Shown here one piece after another: positions 24,190 to 35,596 of a stretch of 64,000 nt of DNA. The stretch comes from Quillaja saponaria (lineage: Eukaryota > Streptophyta > Magnoliopsida > Fabales > Quillajaceae): NCBI GenBank assembly GCA_029379385.1, contig CM055613.1:25021652-25085651 (forward strand), given 5' to 3'. The position numbers and the translations under genes were made by a program. How positions within the stretch are numbered: the stretch's first letter is position 1; every line of letters starts with the position of its first letter. The notes beneath the pieces were generated by a model. The model did not search any database and was not told the origin of the DNA. It saw only the letters and a list, made by a program, of their open reading frames with translations.

Positions 24190-24501
24190 TTAAATGCACC
24201 CAAAAAAGAAAATTGCTGCAACAATTTGGAAGTGCAAGGATCAGTTTCTGCATCCCCTTCTATAGTTCTATTAACCCTTCTATGCATTCTTCGGCTTCTC
24301 AGAATTTTGGTAAACCATTTCCTTGTTAGTACTATATACCCAATAGAGAAGGCAATCACCAGCCCACAGGCCACATCCATAACCCATCATAATGATTTTC
24401 CAATCACACTCAAATAAGCCATGCTCCTCTTCTTCTTCAGTAGTAGAAGGCAAAGGGGGTGAATATTCCAAGTTCCCACATTTCCTTGTTAAGGGATACA
24501 A
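24190..24501 (-). pseudogene. RLP pseudogene, C-terminal acidic region and transmembrane segment
   Basis: On the minus strand an acidic juxtamembrane block (PPLPSTTEEEEEHGLFECDW) leads into KIIMMGYGCGL. After a frame change it continues VIAFSIGYIVLTRKWFTKIL, the typical RLP transmembrane helix and short basic tail. No LRRs precede it, so it is the orphan tail of another, mostly deleted, RLP copy. Confidence 0.8.
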
Positions 24502-24820
24502 AAAAACTCAATCAATCATTAAACAAGTAAAATTTAGACAGAGTGAATTTATTTTTACTGCTGAATGTTTGAAATTGAAATGTTGTTTAGTTACAATATA
24601 TATTTTGTAGACACTTTACAAGCCGAAACGCCCGTTTAACGTTTTAATTGACACTTCGGGGTTAAACTGTGTTTGGCCAAGTCTTGGGTGAGTGTTTGAG
24701 CCGTTGCAGAAGTAGCCATTTTTCTAATTATTTTTTCACTTTTTATTTTTATAATATTCTCCCAAAACACACTAAGAACCCAGCTATCTTTAATACTTAC
24801 TATTACATATACATGTTACA
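24502..24820. other. Spacer and likely 3' UTR of the HHP gene
   Basis: Short AT-rich stretch with no coding signal between the RLP tail and the HHP stop codon. Confidence 0.4.
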
Positions 24821-26873
24821 TTAATTGTCACATCCAGAAGTGTTGCGCCATTCCAGCATTACAAGCGTTGCTACATAATGTGCTAATGCCCCCATAACCA
24901 CCAAAACATGAAATATTTGATGACTATGACCTGCTAAATCGAACCATCCTGGTTTCCACCTTTCAGGAATCCGTGTGACATAGAACCAAGCCCCTGTCAA
25001 ATAAGATAAGGCCATGGCAGACTCATAGGCTAGTGTGACATTGCGCCGGGGATTGCCCCAGTTGACAATGACGGCATGGATTGCAGGGACAATCCCAAAA
25101 AGCCCCATGGAACAGAACAATGAAGCTCGAAATGCACGGAATTTGTTCGTCGAGAGAATTGGTGAAAGCAGAGTTGCAATTGTGAAAAGGCCCATTACTG
25201 TAATCCCACCAAGGTATACAATTTGCCAGAGAGGCTCACATTGGAAAATGTAGTAAATTTGAGGGAAAAAAGGAGGTGATGATCATGACAACGATGCCGA
25301 CATAGTCTATTCGCACCAGGAATAGATTTAAAGAGTGGGAGTGACAACAAAAGAGATGGCAAATGCTGCTTGAGAGGAGGCAGAACATTGAGCCGCCTAA
25401 GAAAACAAAGAACGGCCACCTTGACGTACCCAAAACAGCACTAGTCGACGAGGTTTCCATTTTGGAAGGTTGTTTTAAATCAATGAGAATTATTGTTCCC
25501 TACAAAGTCAATTGGGAGACAACTGTAAAGTAATCAATCACCTAAAATAACAAGAAAATAAAATCTGTTCACCTACATATTATATATGGTACATATATAA
25601 AGGATAAGGGTGATGCTCTTACCACAAACATATCTTTGAAGGTACGAGAAACATTTGTGTATGAACTCGAAGAAAGACACCTGCAAAGTTTATATTTATG
25701 AATAAGAAAATAAGAATGCCAGTGAAACTGATTAAGAGAAGCTAGCTACCTCTTGCACAAAAAAGTTTCTTAAACAGTGTTTGTTGTAGTCTATAGAAAA
25801 GCAAAATGCTGCCACAAACTTGAATGAAATGACAAACAGAGGAAAGTAATTTGCAGTTACTTATAATCAAATAATAACAAACATGTTTACGTCAACAATA
25901 AAAACATTGGTTTCTTCTGCAAACAATTCCAATATTCTTAGGGAACCTCTATGTGCATGGAGCAATTTTGCTCCTCAGGAATCTCACATGGAGACTTACT
26001 ATGTGTGAGAAATGATTTTGTGCACGAAACAATTCCTCCAAATACTTATATGAAAAGCATTTTATGAGATTTTATTACCTATTTTGAAGACCTTATGAGC
26101 TTCATTGGCCTCCTTTAATATCTGAAACACTAGTGTACAGATATTCTGATCAAGTTTTGAAATTACAAGTGTGAAGACATTTGAGATGCCAAAGAAAAAT
26201 TAATCTATGTTCATATTTCCTATTAATGAAACAGATACAATAGAAGATGAAAAGAAATTACCCAAAAAAATAAAAATAAAGAAGAGATAACTTCATGAAA
26301 TTAGTAATTACCCAGTAAAAAGGCCAAAGAGATCCGCTACATGAGGCACTTGCATCAAATTCATCACAGTCAATCCCAAGAACAATAAGAACCCAATTAA
26401 ATGCCTGCAAATACAAAACCCAGATGTAAAATCAAATTAAAGTTTAAAAAAAAAAATTATATTTGATCAATTTGAGCGATTAAGGAAACCAACATTTATA
26501 TAATTGACGAAGTTCATGAGAGAAAGTGAAAGGGGAAAAGTTTATTAGTAATTTGGAGCACTTACGTCCAAACATTAAGCGTTTCATTATGCCAACGGAA
26601 AACGCTGAATAAAGCTTCTTTGAGTGGCCAATTAGCCCTGTAATAATTCAGAATGTACTCGTTATCTTTCATGTACTCAGGCAATTCCCAAAACGAAATA
26701 AGTGGGTATCGTTTCCTTCCCTTCCCACCCTCATGGCCCTTCTTTTGCCAGCTGCTGCTCGAGTTGCCGCCTGTGACTGTGAGATGAGAAAAAATTGAAG
26801 ATTTTTGGTGGTGGGTTTCATCCATTTCCTCTCCTTTCCTTTTAGAAATGTCTCTTCTCTCACTCAAACTCAT
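24821..26873 (-). CDS. HHP: Heptahelical transmembrane protein (HHP, PAQR/adiponectin-receptor family), frameshifted
   Basis: Seven-helix membrane protein of the PAQR family. Inferred minus-strand exons: 26873-26566, 26404-26312, 25680-25623, 25499-24821, GT-AG introns, phases consistent. A soluble N-terminus ends at YRANWPLKEALFSVFRWHNE, then TM1 THLIGFLLFLGL. Next come the helix with SSSICHLFCCHSHSLN, which carries conserved His, and the last helices with GHSHQIFHVLVVMGALAHY, the paired His of the family's metal site. The predicted full length is 378 residues, close to HHP4-type proteins. In exon 4 a run that should read FFP then QIYYIFQ has one extra base at the GGGAAAAAA run (25263-25271). 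This gives a stop at 25236 after 240 residues, while the conserved protein resumes in the next frame. As written it lacks the last four helices. It is a null allele or a sequence error. Confidence 0.9.
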
Positions 26874-27690
26874 CGAGATGGTTTCAGAATTTTAGAAGCA
26901 GATATGAGGCAGAGACTTATAATTATATAATAAAAAATTAAAGCATATTGCCACCCTTCTCTCTCACATGCACAGGCTTTCTCTCTCAGATCTCTCTCTA
27001 GTCTTAATGGTGTTTGTGGGCCGGTCATTAATGTAGTGCAGATTATGGAGGATGGACAGCTGCACCAACTGCCGCATTTAAAGAGACTAGGTGTGGTTGG
27101 GACACTCTTGTGGACCTGTTGTGTAGTTGGTGCATATTTGGTACAATATGGTGTCGTATTAGACTTTAGTTATATCTTTGTTTGGTCTAACGCTAAAAAT
27201 AAGAAGGAAAAAATAAATCTATTTGCATACCCGCAACGCAACGCAACACAACACAACTATATTTAGATTAATATAATCTTGTCAACAATGAGGAATAATG
27301 GAAAAAATGTGCATAATCAAGTATAGCCATTGATTCTCTAATTCTCACCCCTAATAGAAAACTCTTACTTCTACACCTCAACATGTAGCCCTTGACTTTG
27401 ATCTCAATTATTATGGAGAATCGATTTCGTGAGGATGTAAATGAAATTTTCTTAGTTAATGCATACTTTTAGAAGGGTGATAATGATATGTAGAGGACTG
27501 AAAATTGTTAGGTGAAAAACAAAATGGCCATTTTTCCTCATCTTTAAACTTTTTTTATTTTTTGTTTCAAATCACTCATCCTTTTTCTCTCTTAAACTAC
27601 TCCTATTGCGAAGGAAACGAAAATGGCATTTCCTCAGCTCATACCTTCTCCTCTATGATATTCATCTTTAAATTCTGAAATGTGAGACGC
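26874..27690. other. HHP upstream region, no gene
   Basis: CT-rich DNA (26950-27000) next to the HHP start, then AT-rich DNA. The short plus-strand frame at 27036-27266 has no recognisable family. Confidence 0.4.
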
Positions 27691-28771
27691 TGCATCTAAG
27701 CAAGGGAGGAGCCTTTGAGAGATGCAAGGGAGGAGCCTTTGAGGGACTAGAGGGGCCATGGTCCTTCCAAATTTTAAAAAAATTATTATTATTATAATTT
27801 AAAATTTATTTTTAACATTTTATTTTTTCTTATTTAATATCCCGACTCTTTCAAAAATAAAAACTGAATAATATTTTTACTTTTTATAATACAAGACTAA
27901 TAGATTAAAACTTAAAGTCAATAGACAATAGCATTCTTATAAAAAATTAAGTTAAAGTTTATATTGTCTTCACCTTATAATTTGTGTCACCAGTCACCAA
28001 AAAGAATTCTGAGCCAAGTTCTCTCCATAGTAGAGAATAACTATTATTCAGGTTTGAAGAAGAAAAGAAATTTATGTCTAAAAAATAGGTAAAATTTTAT
28101 TTTATAGCCCAAAGTAAATAAAAATTTAATATAATTTAAATTTTTTTTTATTTTAAAATTTATTTTGAGGACAATTACTGAGTGTGTCTAATAACCCTTC
28201 TCTTTCTTCTCAAATTCAAAGAAAAAAAAAAGTTAAGTGAATAATTAAAAAGCCAAAAAATCTGAACAAATTTTGATTTTTAAGAGATGATGGAACCCTC
28301 TCTGCACGTAAGTAGTTTTACCCCTCTACATATCATCTCCCAATTTGTTTTTTTACTTTACTCTCGCAAGCTATTAGTTTAGTCAGGGAAATGATATCTA
28401 TGTTCATCTCTAATTCTACGTTTGAATATACAAAAATTTTGCCATTATTTAATTGACTATGAGAAATTAAAATTAAAAAACACTTTTAAAATTTCTCAAA
28501 ACATGTTCTTACAATAATGACATGCATGAAGCGTTAGATTATACAAATAACTGAATGTCGTTTCTCATTGCAAGCTTGAATTTTCAAATGAAGTAATTAT
28601 TTATTGTAGTAGGTTATGAATTTTAATTCCGTTTTTGTAATTTGCATCACGATTAAAATTTTAAAATTCACATGTTAGGGATATATATATATATTGAGCT
28701 ACGTATGAAAGAAAGTCGTTGTCTTAAATAGGCATATTAGAGGGGTGAATAGTTTAATAAATTAAAAAAAT
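27691..28771. other. Repeat-derived AT-rich DNA
   Basis: Begins with a direct duplication of GCAAGGGAGGAGCCTTTGAG at about 27700 and 27724, followed by AGGGGCCATGG, a wording common at plant transposon ends. The rest is AT-rich with no coding signal. No matching second end was found. Confidence 0.4.
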
Positions 28772-29483
28772 AGTCAATTGTAATTTACTTCATGAATTAT
28801 TACCTGTGTTACAATAATTTCATATTTAAGTCATAATTAGCAAATAATCACTATTCATCTAAATTAGTTATTAAATCTAACAAATTAACTCATAAGAGAG
28901 TAAATTACCCTCATTACAAGTTTTTTTTTTTTATGTCTTTTACTTTCTATCTCTTGTTTCTTTTTTATTTTCTTTTTTCTAGCAAATAAAATTTTCTATA
29001 TTAATTAAATTTTAGTATATTCTTTAATATGTAATACAATAATAAGAAAATAAATTTTTTTTTGTGAAAATATTATCATTAAAATGTAAATTGATACAAC
29101 TTGTATAATTTCTATAAATGAGAAAAATAATTTAGTAAATTTATTAATAATTTAAATATTATGACAAGAAAATAAAATTATTAATGATTCAAATATTATT
29201 TGTGTATGTTAAAATTGAATCAATATAAAGAGTTAAATTTCATAGAAAATGAAAAGAAAAAGATGTAAAAAGAAAAAAACATAAAAACAAAAAATAAAAA
29301 AACTTGTAATGTGGGCAATTTAGTCTTTTATGAGTTAATTTGTTATATTTAATGGTTAATTTAGATAGTGGTGATTATTTGCTAATTATGACTCAAATAA
29401 AGTGGGTTATGTGCCTAATTCAATAGTTTATGGAAGTTATTACAAAACAAGTTATAGTTCATGAGGATAAAGTGTAATTGACC
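28772..29483. mobile_element. Long-TIR non-autonomous DNA transposon (Mutator-like MITE candidate)
   Basis: Left arm 28772-28940 and right arm about 29300-29483 are inverted copies of about 180 bases. The outer ends read GTCAATTGTAATTTAC and, reversed, GGTCAATTACACTTTATC. Both arms share GTCATAATTAGCAAATAATCA and AACAAATTAACTCATAA. A-rich flanks (TTAAAAAAA left, TTTAAAAAT right) are consistent with a degenerate 9-bp duplication but not decisive. The interior is AT-rich with no transposase. Confidence 0.75.
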
Positions 29484-30430
29484 TTTAAAAATTCAATTTT
29501 TTAGTTTTAAATTAAACACACACATAAATAGCAAACAAAGCAATCATAAATAAACAACACAACTAAGCATTAGAGAGATTGCTCAGCAAAAACTAGTTGT
29601 TCAATAGTTCCTTTGGTTGAGTCCACTCCTCAAACACCACTTGAGAGTTTCAATCAACTATCAGCTAAATTCATAAACTCAACAAAACGTTTACACTATC
29701 TGAATTCTATGGCTCAGCAAATCTTTACAAGTTTCACAAAAATCCCTTGAGTAAAAATTTACCAATCTTAATCCTATATTCTAGTTTCTCATTCGATTTC
29801 TCACAAGAAAAAAAAAAAAAAAAAAATTTGATTTTTAAGAATCACTCAAACACTCAGTACAAAGTTTATCAAATAAGATGAAAATTAAGAGTTTTTATTT
29901 GAGCTAACAAAGAACATAAGGTGTGAAAGTTCAAGTGTTTATGAAAGTTGAAGCTAAGAATTTGAATTCGCAAAGGAGCGTGTAAAAATTGAAAGATACT
30001 TGATTCATTTGTCGGACTTGAGCTCCTTCTGTCAGTATATAGGCAAAATTGGAATTCTAGCTATTCTTAGAAAATGATCAACGGTTGTGTAGAAGATCAA
30101 TCATGTGATGCCACATTTTGTCTTTTCTATGAAAATTGATCATGGAAAAAAAAAAATGGCTAGGTAGACATCATACGATCTAAGCATTGGTAATGACACT
30201 TGATCTTGTCCTCTTAACTGTTCTTGTTATCAGTATCTAAAATTTGACATGAATGACATTTTTTCAATTATCCAACTAAGGAAGATTATGAATTAGGATT
30301 AGTTTACTGTCTTCCCAAAATGACATCTTATAATAAAATATTAGTTCTTTAACGTTAGGCGTTGTCTGTATAAAATTCTTATTGATCCCTGTATCAAAAC
30401 TAAACTTAAAAAACGTGGCAGATTTATTCT
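29484..30430. other. Probable transposon-derived DNA, not assigned
   Basis: Contains a long A run (29811-29826) and phrases such as caatcaactatcagctaaattcat typical of untranslated retrotransposon parts. No coding domain and no terminal repeats were identified. Confidence 0.3.
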
Positions 30431-30830
30431 TCAAATTTTCAGAATGATTTCGGAATGAAACCATAAATATGATCACACCTACCGCACCGATGAAATTCTG
30501 TTAACCAACATACCCAAAGAAGACCACCGTTAGACGTCGGATGCAAATCCATGTGCCACCACAATTTTGGTAAACTTTGCAGACAATGGGCGAAAAGTAG
30601 TGGCCTTTCAGGCCATTTTCCACCACCGGTGAACCAAACTCCCATCTAAGACCCCTGAGGCAACCTACTTCCGCCGCAACAGGGCAGCCTGAATTTTGGA
30701 CAAAAACCCATATCCATGCTTGACCCGAATCCAAATCCAACTGAAGCCCATCTGCTCAGCCCAACCTTAGAGCATGCCCAAACCCAGTTAGTTGCCAAAA
30801 TTGCAATAAAGTTCAACCAGGTTTGCACAA
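30431..30830. other. GC-richer island with overlapping open frames, unidentified
   Basis: This 0.4-kb block is clearly more GC-rich than its surroundings and is open in all three minus-strand frames over parts of its length. None resembles a known protein to me. It may be a fragment of an untranslated retroelement leader or a degraded gene. Confidence 0.35.
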
Positions 30831-33037
30831 TTGTCTTTCGATCCTTGAACCTTTAAATATTTACGTTAATAGCCTAAATATTTTATGTGAATAGCCCAAC
30901 TTCACGAACTAACATTTTAGGCAGCCCACCTAAAAATATGGTTGAGAAATTTATGCTCGATTTGTTTCCGATTCCTGTTTGGCCAGGTAAATTTTTTATT
31001 TTTTAATACATATTTGCCCTCATGTTGCAATGGTCACCAAATTTGAATTTATGACCATTGCACAGTAAGTGTTTTTTTTTTTTTTTTTTAAATCAAAAAG
31101 TTTATTTCTTATAACTTTTTTTTTTTTTTTTTCATTTTTCACGTCCTAATTTTTTCTCCACAATTTCATTTTTCAAGGATTTTCTCCTTCTCTTTCATAT
31201 ATATATATATTTTTTTGGTAAAATTCTCTTTCATTCTTTTACTAATATCTTCTCCTCCCTCTCACATATTTAAAAATAATATCATCTAGTTTAAGGTATA
31301 TATTTCTTGATAATTGTTATTATATTTATTAAATTATTCAATAAGTGTATGCTAGGTTATGTTTATTTCCTTTTTTTTTTTTAATACATGTTTGTTTACT
31401 TTAAATTATTCAATAATTATATGCTAGTTATATGTTATTTAATATAGCGGTGTATTTAGTGAAATGTTATATTACATTATAATAGTGGTCAGAAACAAGT
31501 AGTGGTATATTCAATTTTAAAACTTTTAAATGCAGTTTAATTTTACATGTTTTCATATAGTGGTATTTTACATATTGTATAATTTAATTTTACATGTTAT
31601 TGTATTACCTTGATAGTTGTATGTTAATTTGTTTAGTTTTATATGTATGCAAAAAAATTAAAATAAATATTAGTATCACATGCATTTCTTTGCTATTAAT
31701 TTTTAGTAAAAGTTATATTTAGTCGTAAGCATCTTTTAATTAAATTAATATATTAATTTTTAGTTAGTATATTATTTATTAATAAATAAAGTAAATAAAA
31801 ATATTATAACTTTATAACATAAAACATACATATCCTTTTTGATAATTTATATAAAAAAATATTTATAAAAATCATGGATAACTTTATAAGATAAAACATA
31901 CATATCCTTTTTGATAATTTACATAAAAATATATATATAATTATGAAAATCATGGTTACTTTGTTTTATAATGGAATCTAGAATTTTTAGCTAAATTCCA
32001 ACCACTGTTATCACACTTGATCCACTTCAACGTTGTTCCCAAAATTTTTTTTGATGTGATATGCTTTTTTTAACGTCATCCCAATTAGAGCCAAAATAAT
32101 GATTTGGTTGTAAGCTATGGTTAGAAAACCATGGTTTATTAAAATTTGCTTTCCCATACCTCTTAAATTTAACTATAATTTGTAACCATGGTTTTATAAA
32201 TTTGCTTCGCCATATCTCTTTAATTTTCTCAGCCATTAATAGAGTTATACATAATAAATAAAAATAAAAATAAAATAAAAACCTAGAAGATCGGTGCAAA
32301 CTTTTTTTTTTTTTTTTGGGTGCGGGCGATTAGAATGGACTCTTGGGCTTTGTTTGGGTGACTAGTGGGAAAAGAAGGGAGTGAACTTCGATTAAGTGTG
32401 AATAGAAAATATAAAAATGAATATTTTAAAGATAAAATCAGAATTCTTAGTATTCTTTTCAAAATAATTTTCAACATTATTAGTTTTCTATCCATTCTAA
32501 GAATGAAATTATTGATTTTCTCAGTCTTTAGACCTTAGTTCATTTTAGTAACCCTCGAGAAAAGAGTGAAATTTGCTCCCTAAATAAATTCTTACAACTG
32601 AAATACTATAGATGAGAATTCATTCCCCTCCAATTTGGAAGTGGAGGGTGTAGAGAAGGATAAGTTCCCCCTTCACTACAAATCTCATCACATCATGAAA
32701 CTTTACCTCAACTAATTCACCTGCAATCATTGTTCCTTACTGTCAGCTTCAGAATCCTAAATCATACCCCATCGGAGTAGAAGACAAGATAATACTTCGG
32801 AACTATCAATAATTGCAAGATTCAAAAGGGGTACAACTAGGACAGGAATAGGCTTCTTCTTTTTATTCAAAAACTTTAGGAAGTCAATTATAGCAGTAAT
32901 TGGTATGTATGTGGAAAGCCAAAACAAGCATTATGTATTGACAAGAGTGATCAAGAAAGGCAACAGCAAAAAGGAAGAATCCATAAATATTGACATATGA
33001 GGTAAACCCAGAAATGTGACCAGGATGCCACAGGCTT
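30831..33037. other. AT-rich intergenic DNA with poly-T runs
   Basis: Long T runs at 31073-31091 and 31116-31132, and a TA microsatellite near 31200. A 72-bp direct duplication at about 31809-31957 carries AAAACATACATATCCTTTTT in both copies. No gene. The last few hundred bases before 33038 include the sucrose-phosphate synthase 3' UTR. Confidence 0.5.
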
Positions 33038-35551
33038 TTATTTATTGAGAAGTCCTAGTTTCTCAAGGGAAGCTTGGATGTCGGCGCTGCTGCACTCCAT
33101 GCCTGTCTCAACAATGTTGGGGCTGTCAAATGGTATGACATCTGAAAGAGGGTAGTTTCTGTTAGCATGCATCTGACTGGTAGCATTACTACCAACTCCC
33201 TTCAGTACAACACTTTTGTGCATCCCACCAAGTAGTCCTTCATAGTCCGTGTCACCACATTCTCCAACAAAAACTACAAATTTTGACAACTCGATGCCCC
33301 ATCGAACATAAAGATACCTAAGAGAGACTGTGTCTCAAATCATTACATAATAATAATAAACTTGAGAGAAATAATTTTGAAATTGTCACAAGTCAACACT
33401 AAAGAAAAATCATATGTTAGAAAAGAAAATCAAATAGTTTCATAGGTGTAGTCGGGAAAATCCTGCAAGAGCTTGGTCAAAACAACTACTTCCAGCCTAC
33501 CAGGTTCCTCCAATAATCATGCTATCGGCATTATGCCATGAAAGAAGAAAAGTGTCCTGAAAGATTCAGGTAATTATAACAAGCAAACAAGAGATCAATG
33601 CTCTGCTATAAACCTTGTGGAATTATGCCCAGTGTCTAATCAGATATACAATTTAACCAAGTTGTATAATTCCATTAAGGCCATTTTCCTGACTGTGCAA
33701 TTATAATGGTGTACAAACCGTATACAAACTTCACATAAGGGGGGCAAACATTTTCATATAGGGATGCAATCTGTGGTTCCTACTATAAACATTTTCATAT
33801 TCTGTAAGTAAATGCATAAAAGTAACTCGACATGTGTCTAGAAGATATGCAGCCAAAAAGTGTTCAAACAGCAAAACTATACATCAACTGTAGTATTCAA
33901 ATGAAACTATACCTAAGAGCTTGGGAGCGAGACGCCAGTACCGGAATTACATTCAGTCTTGTCCCATTTTGACAATATATAACATGACAACGAAGAGCCT
34001 GGATCCTCATTAACTTTCGAAGCTCCTTGACAGGAGGAACCTGCAAAAAAAATTGAAAATTAGTTTTAAGAAAAAATAAAAATTCGAAAATGAAAAAGAA
34101 AGAAAAGAAAAGTAAAGGAAAAAGTGTGTCCAACATGACATCAAAGTGAGTGTTAAACGTTTATATATGTGCAACTAAAATGATAAGTCTACACAAGCAA
34201 GTTCACTCTCACTTTTGAGAAGCAAATAGCAATATTTCAAACAAAACAAGTGCATAAACAGAAAGAAGAATTACCATTCCTGGTTTTAACACTTTAAAAG
34301 CGTAACAGTAGTCTGTTGAAAGTTGTTCAGCTGCAGTTACAGTTTTTTCTTCAGTTTCAGCTTTCTTTTCAGTAATTGAATCTGCCCAACGTACCAAAGT
34401 CTTCCTCAATCCTTCTCCACCCCAACGATAATCAATATGTGAATGGTAATAAAAATCAACCACAAAGGCACCATCCTCTGAATTTTGGGAGGGATAGTAG
34501 AGATCACTGCCACTATTGCAAATAAAAGCATCGAAATCACTGGGGCTCAAGCCCCCTGTAGCAAGAAATGAGCGTATCTCAGATATTGTTAAGGATGTTG
34601 ACAATATGAAACCTATTGAGCCTTCAGTCCTATCCTTTCCCGCAGACTCAAAAATCTTTCTAGTGGTTTCAATAAGCCCTGTAGTAGACTCACAGTCCAC
34701 AGCAATGACAAAGAGATGTTTCCTCCTTCTTAATGGAGGAAATTTACCAGCACTTGCATTTTGGTCTGCTTTCTCTGTAATCCCACCCTTTCGTGTATCC
34801 TTTGAGATGCTCTTCGACCACGAGAAAACAGCATTCTCTATTTTACTCCTTCTATCAGCCGTGTTTCCATCGGATTCCAAAGAATTATCATTTCCACTTG
34901 ACCCACTCTTCTCTCCCTCCATTGAAAACCTTAGGTTTAAAGATAAATCCTGTATATCTCTCAAGGAATCACCTGGTGAATCCGACTCTGAGGTTTCATC
35001 TCCATCATCACTCCGTTGCCATTGTGGATGCCTTGGTTTGCAACTGGCTATTCTAGATAAGTAAGTCTTACAATGCTCAGGCCATGAAAACAGGTGAATA
35101 TTTTTCAACCCATTCTGCCTGCATTTTGCCCATAATTGCTTATCTGCAACAAGCTTTAAAAGAGCATCAGCAATAGACTGCTGATCATGGGGGTTAACAA
35201 GCAGACCATTGTCAAGTACCTGTATAAACATATCCAATCAGCCACAGGAATTTCTGAGGGATACTTTCCAAATTAAAAAAACAACCAATCAAAATGCATA
35301 CCCGGTGAATATCAACAGGACCTCCATTTTTTGTAGCAACTATTGGCAATCCATAAGCTGATGCCTGTTCCATAAATGATTAAAAGTTGTATTGCAAGAA
35401 ATAAATAAACAAGAAATGATCTCTTCATAAGTTTCAGAAAGAGCACCTCAATTAAGGTAAGGCCAAATGGTTCAATAAAAGCTGGATTAACAAAAACTCC
35501 CTGCATAAAAGGTAAACAAAAAATTATGACGATATACCACACTTGAGAGAT

Positions 35552-35596
<45 letters not shown>

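Noticed and set aside
34516..35064. 182-codon open frame on the plus strand
   Set aside because: It is the antisense of SPS exon 11, whose minus-strand frame is conserved over its full length.
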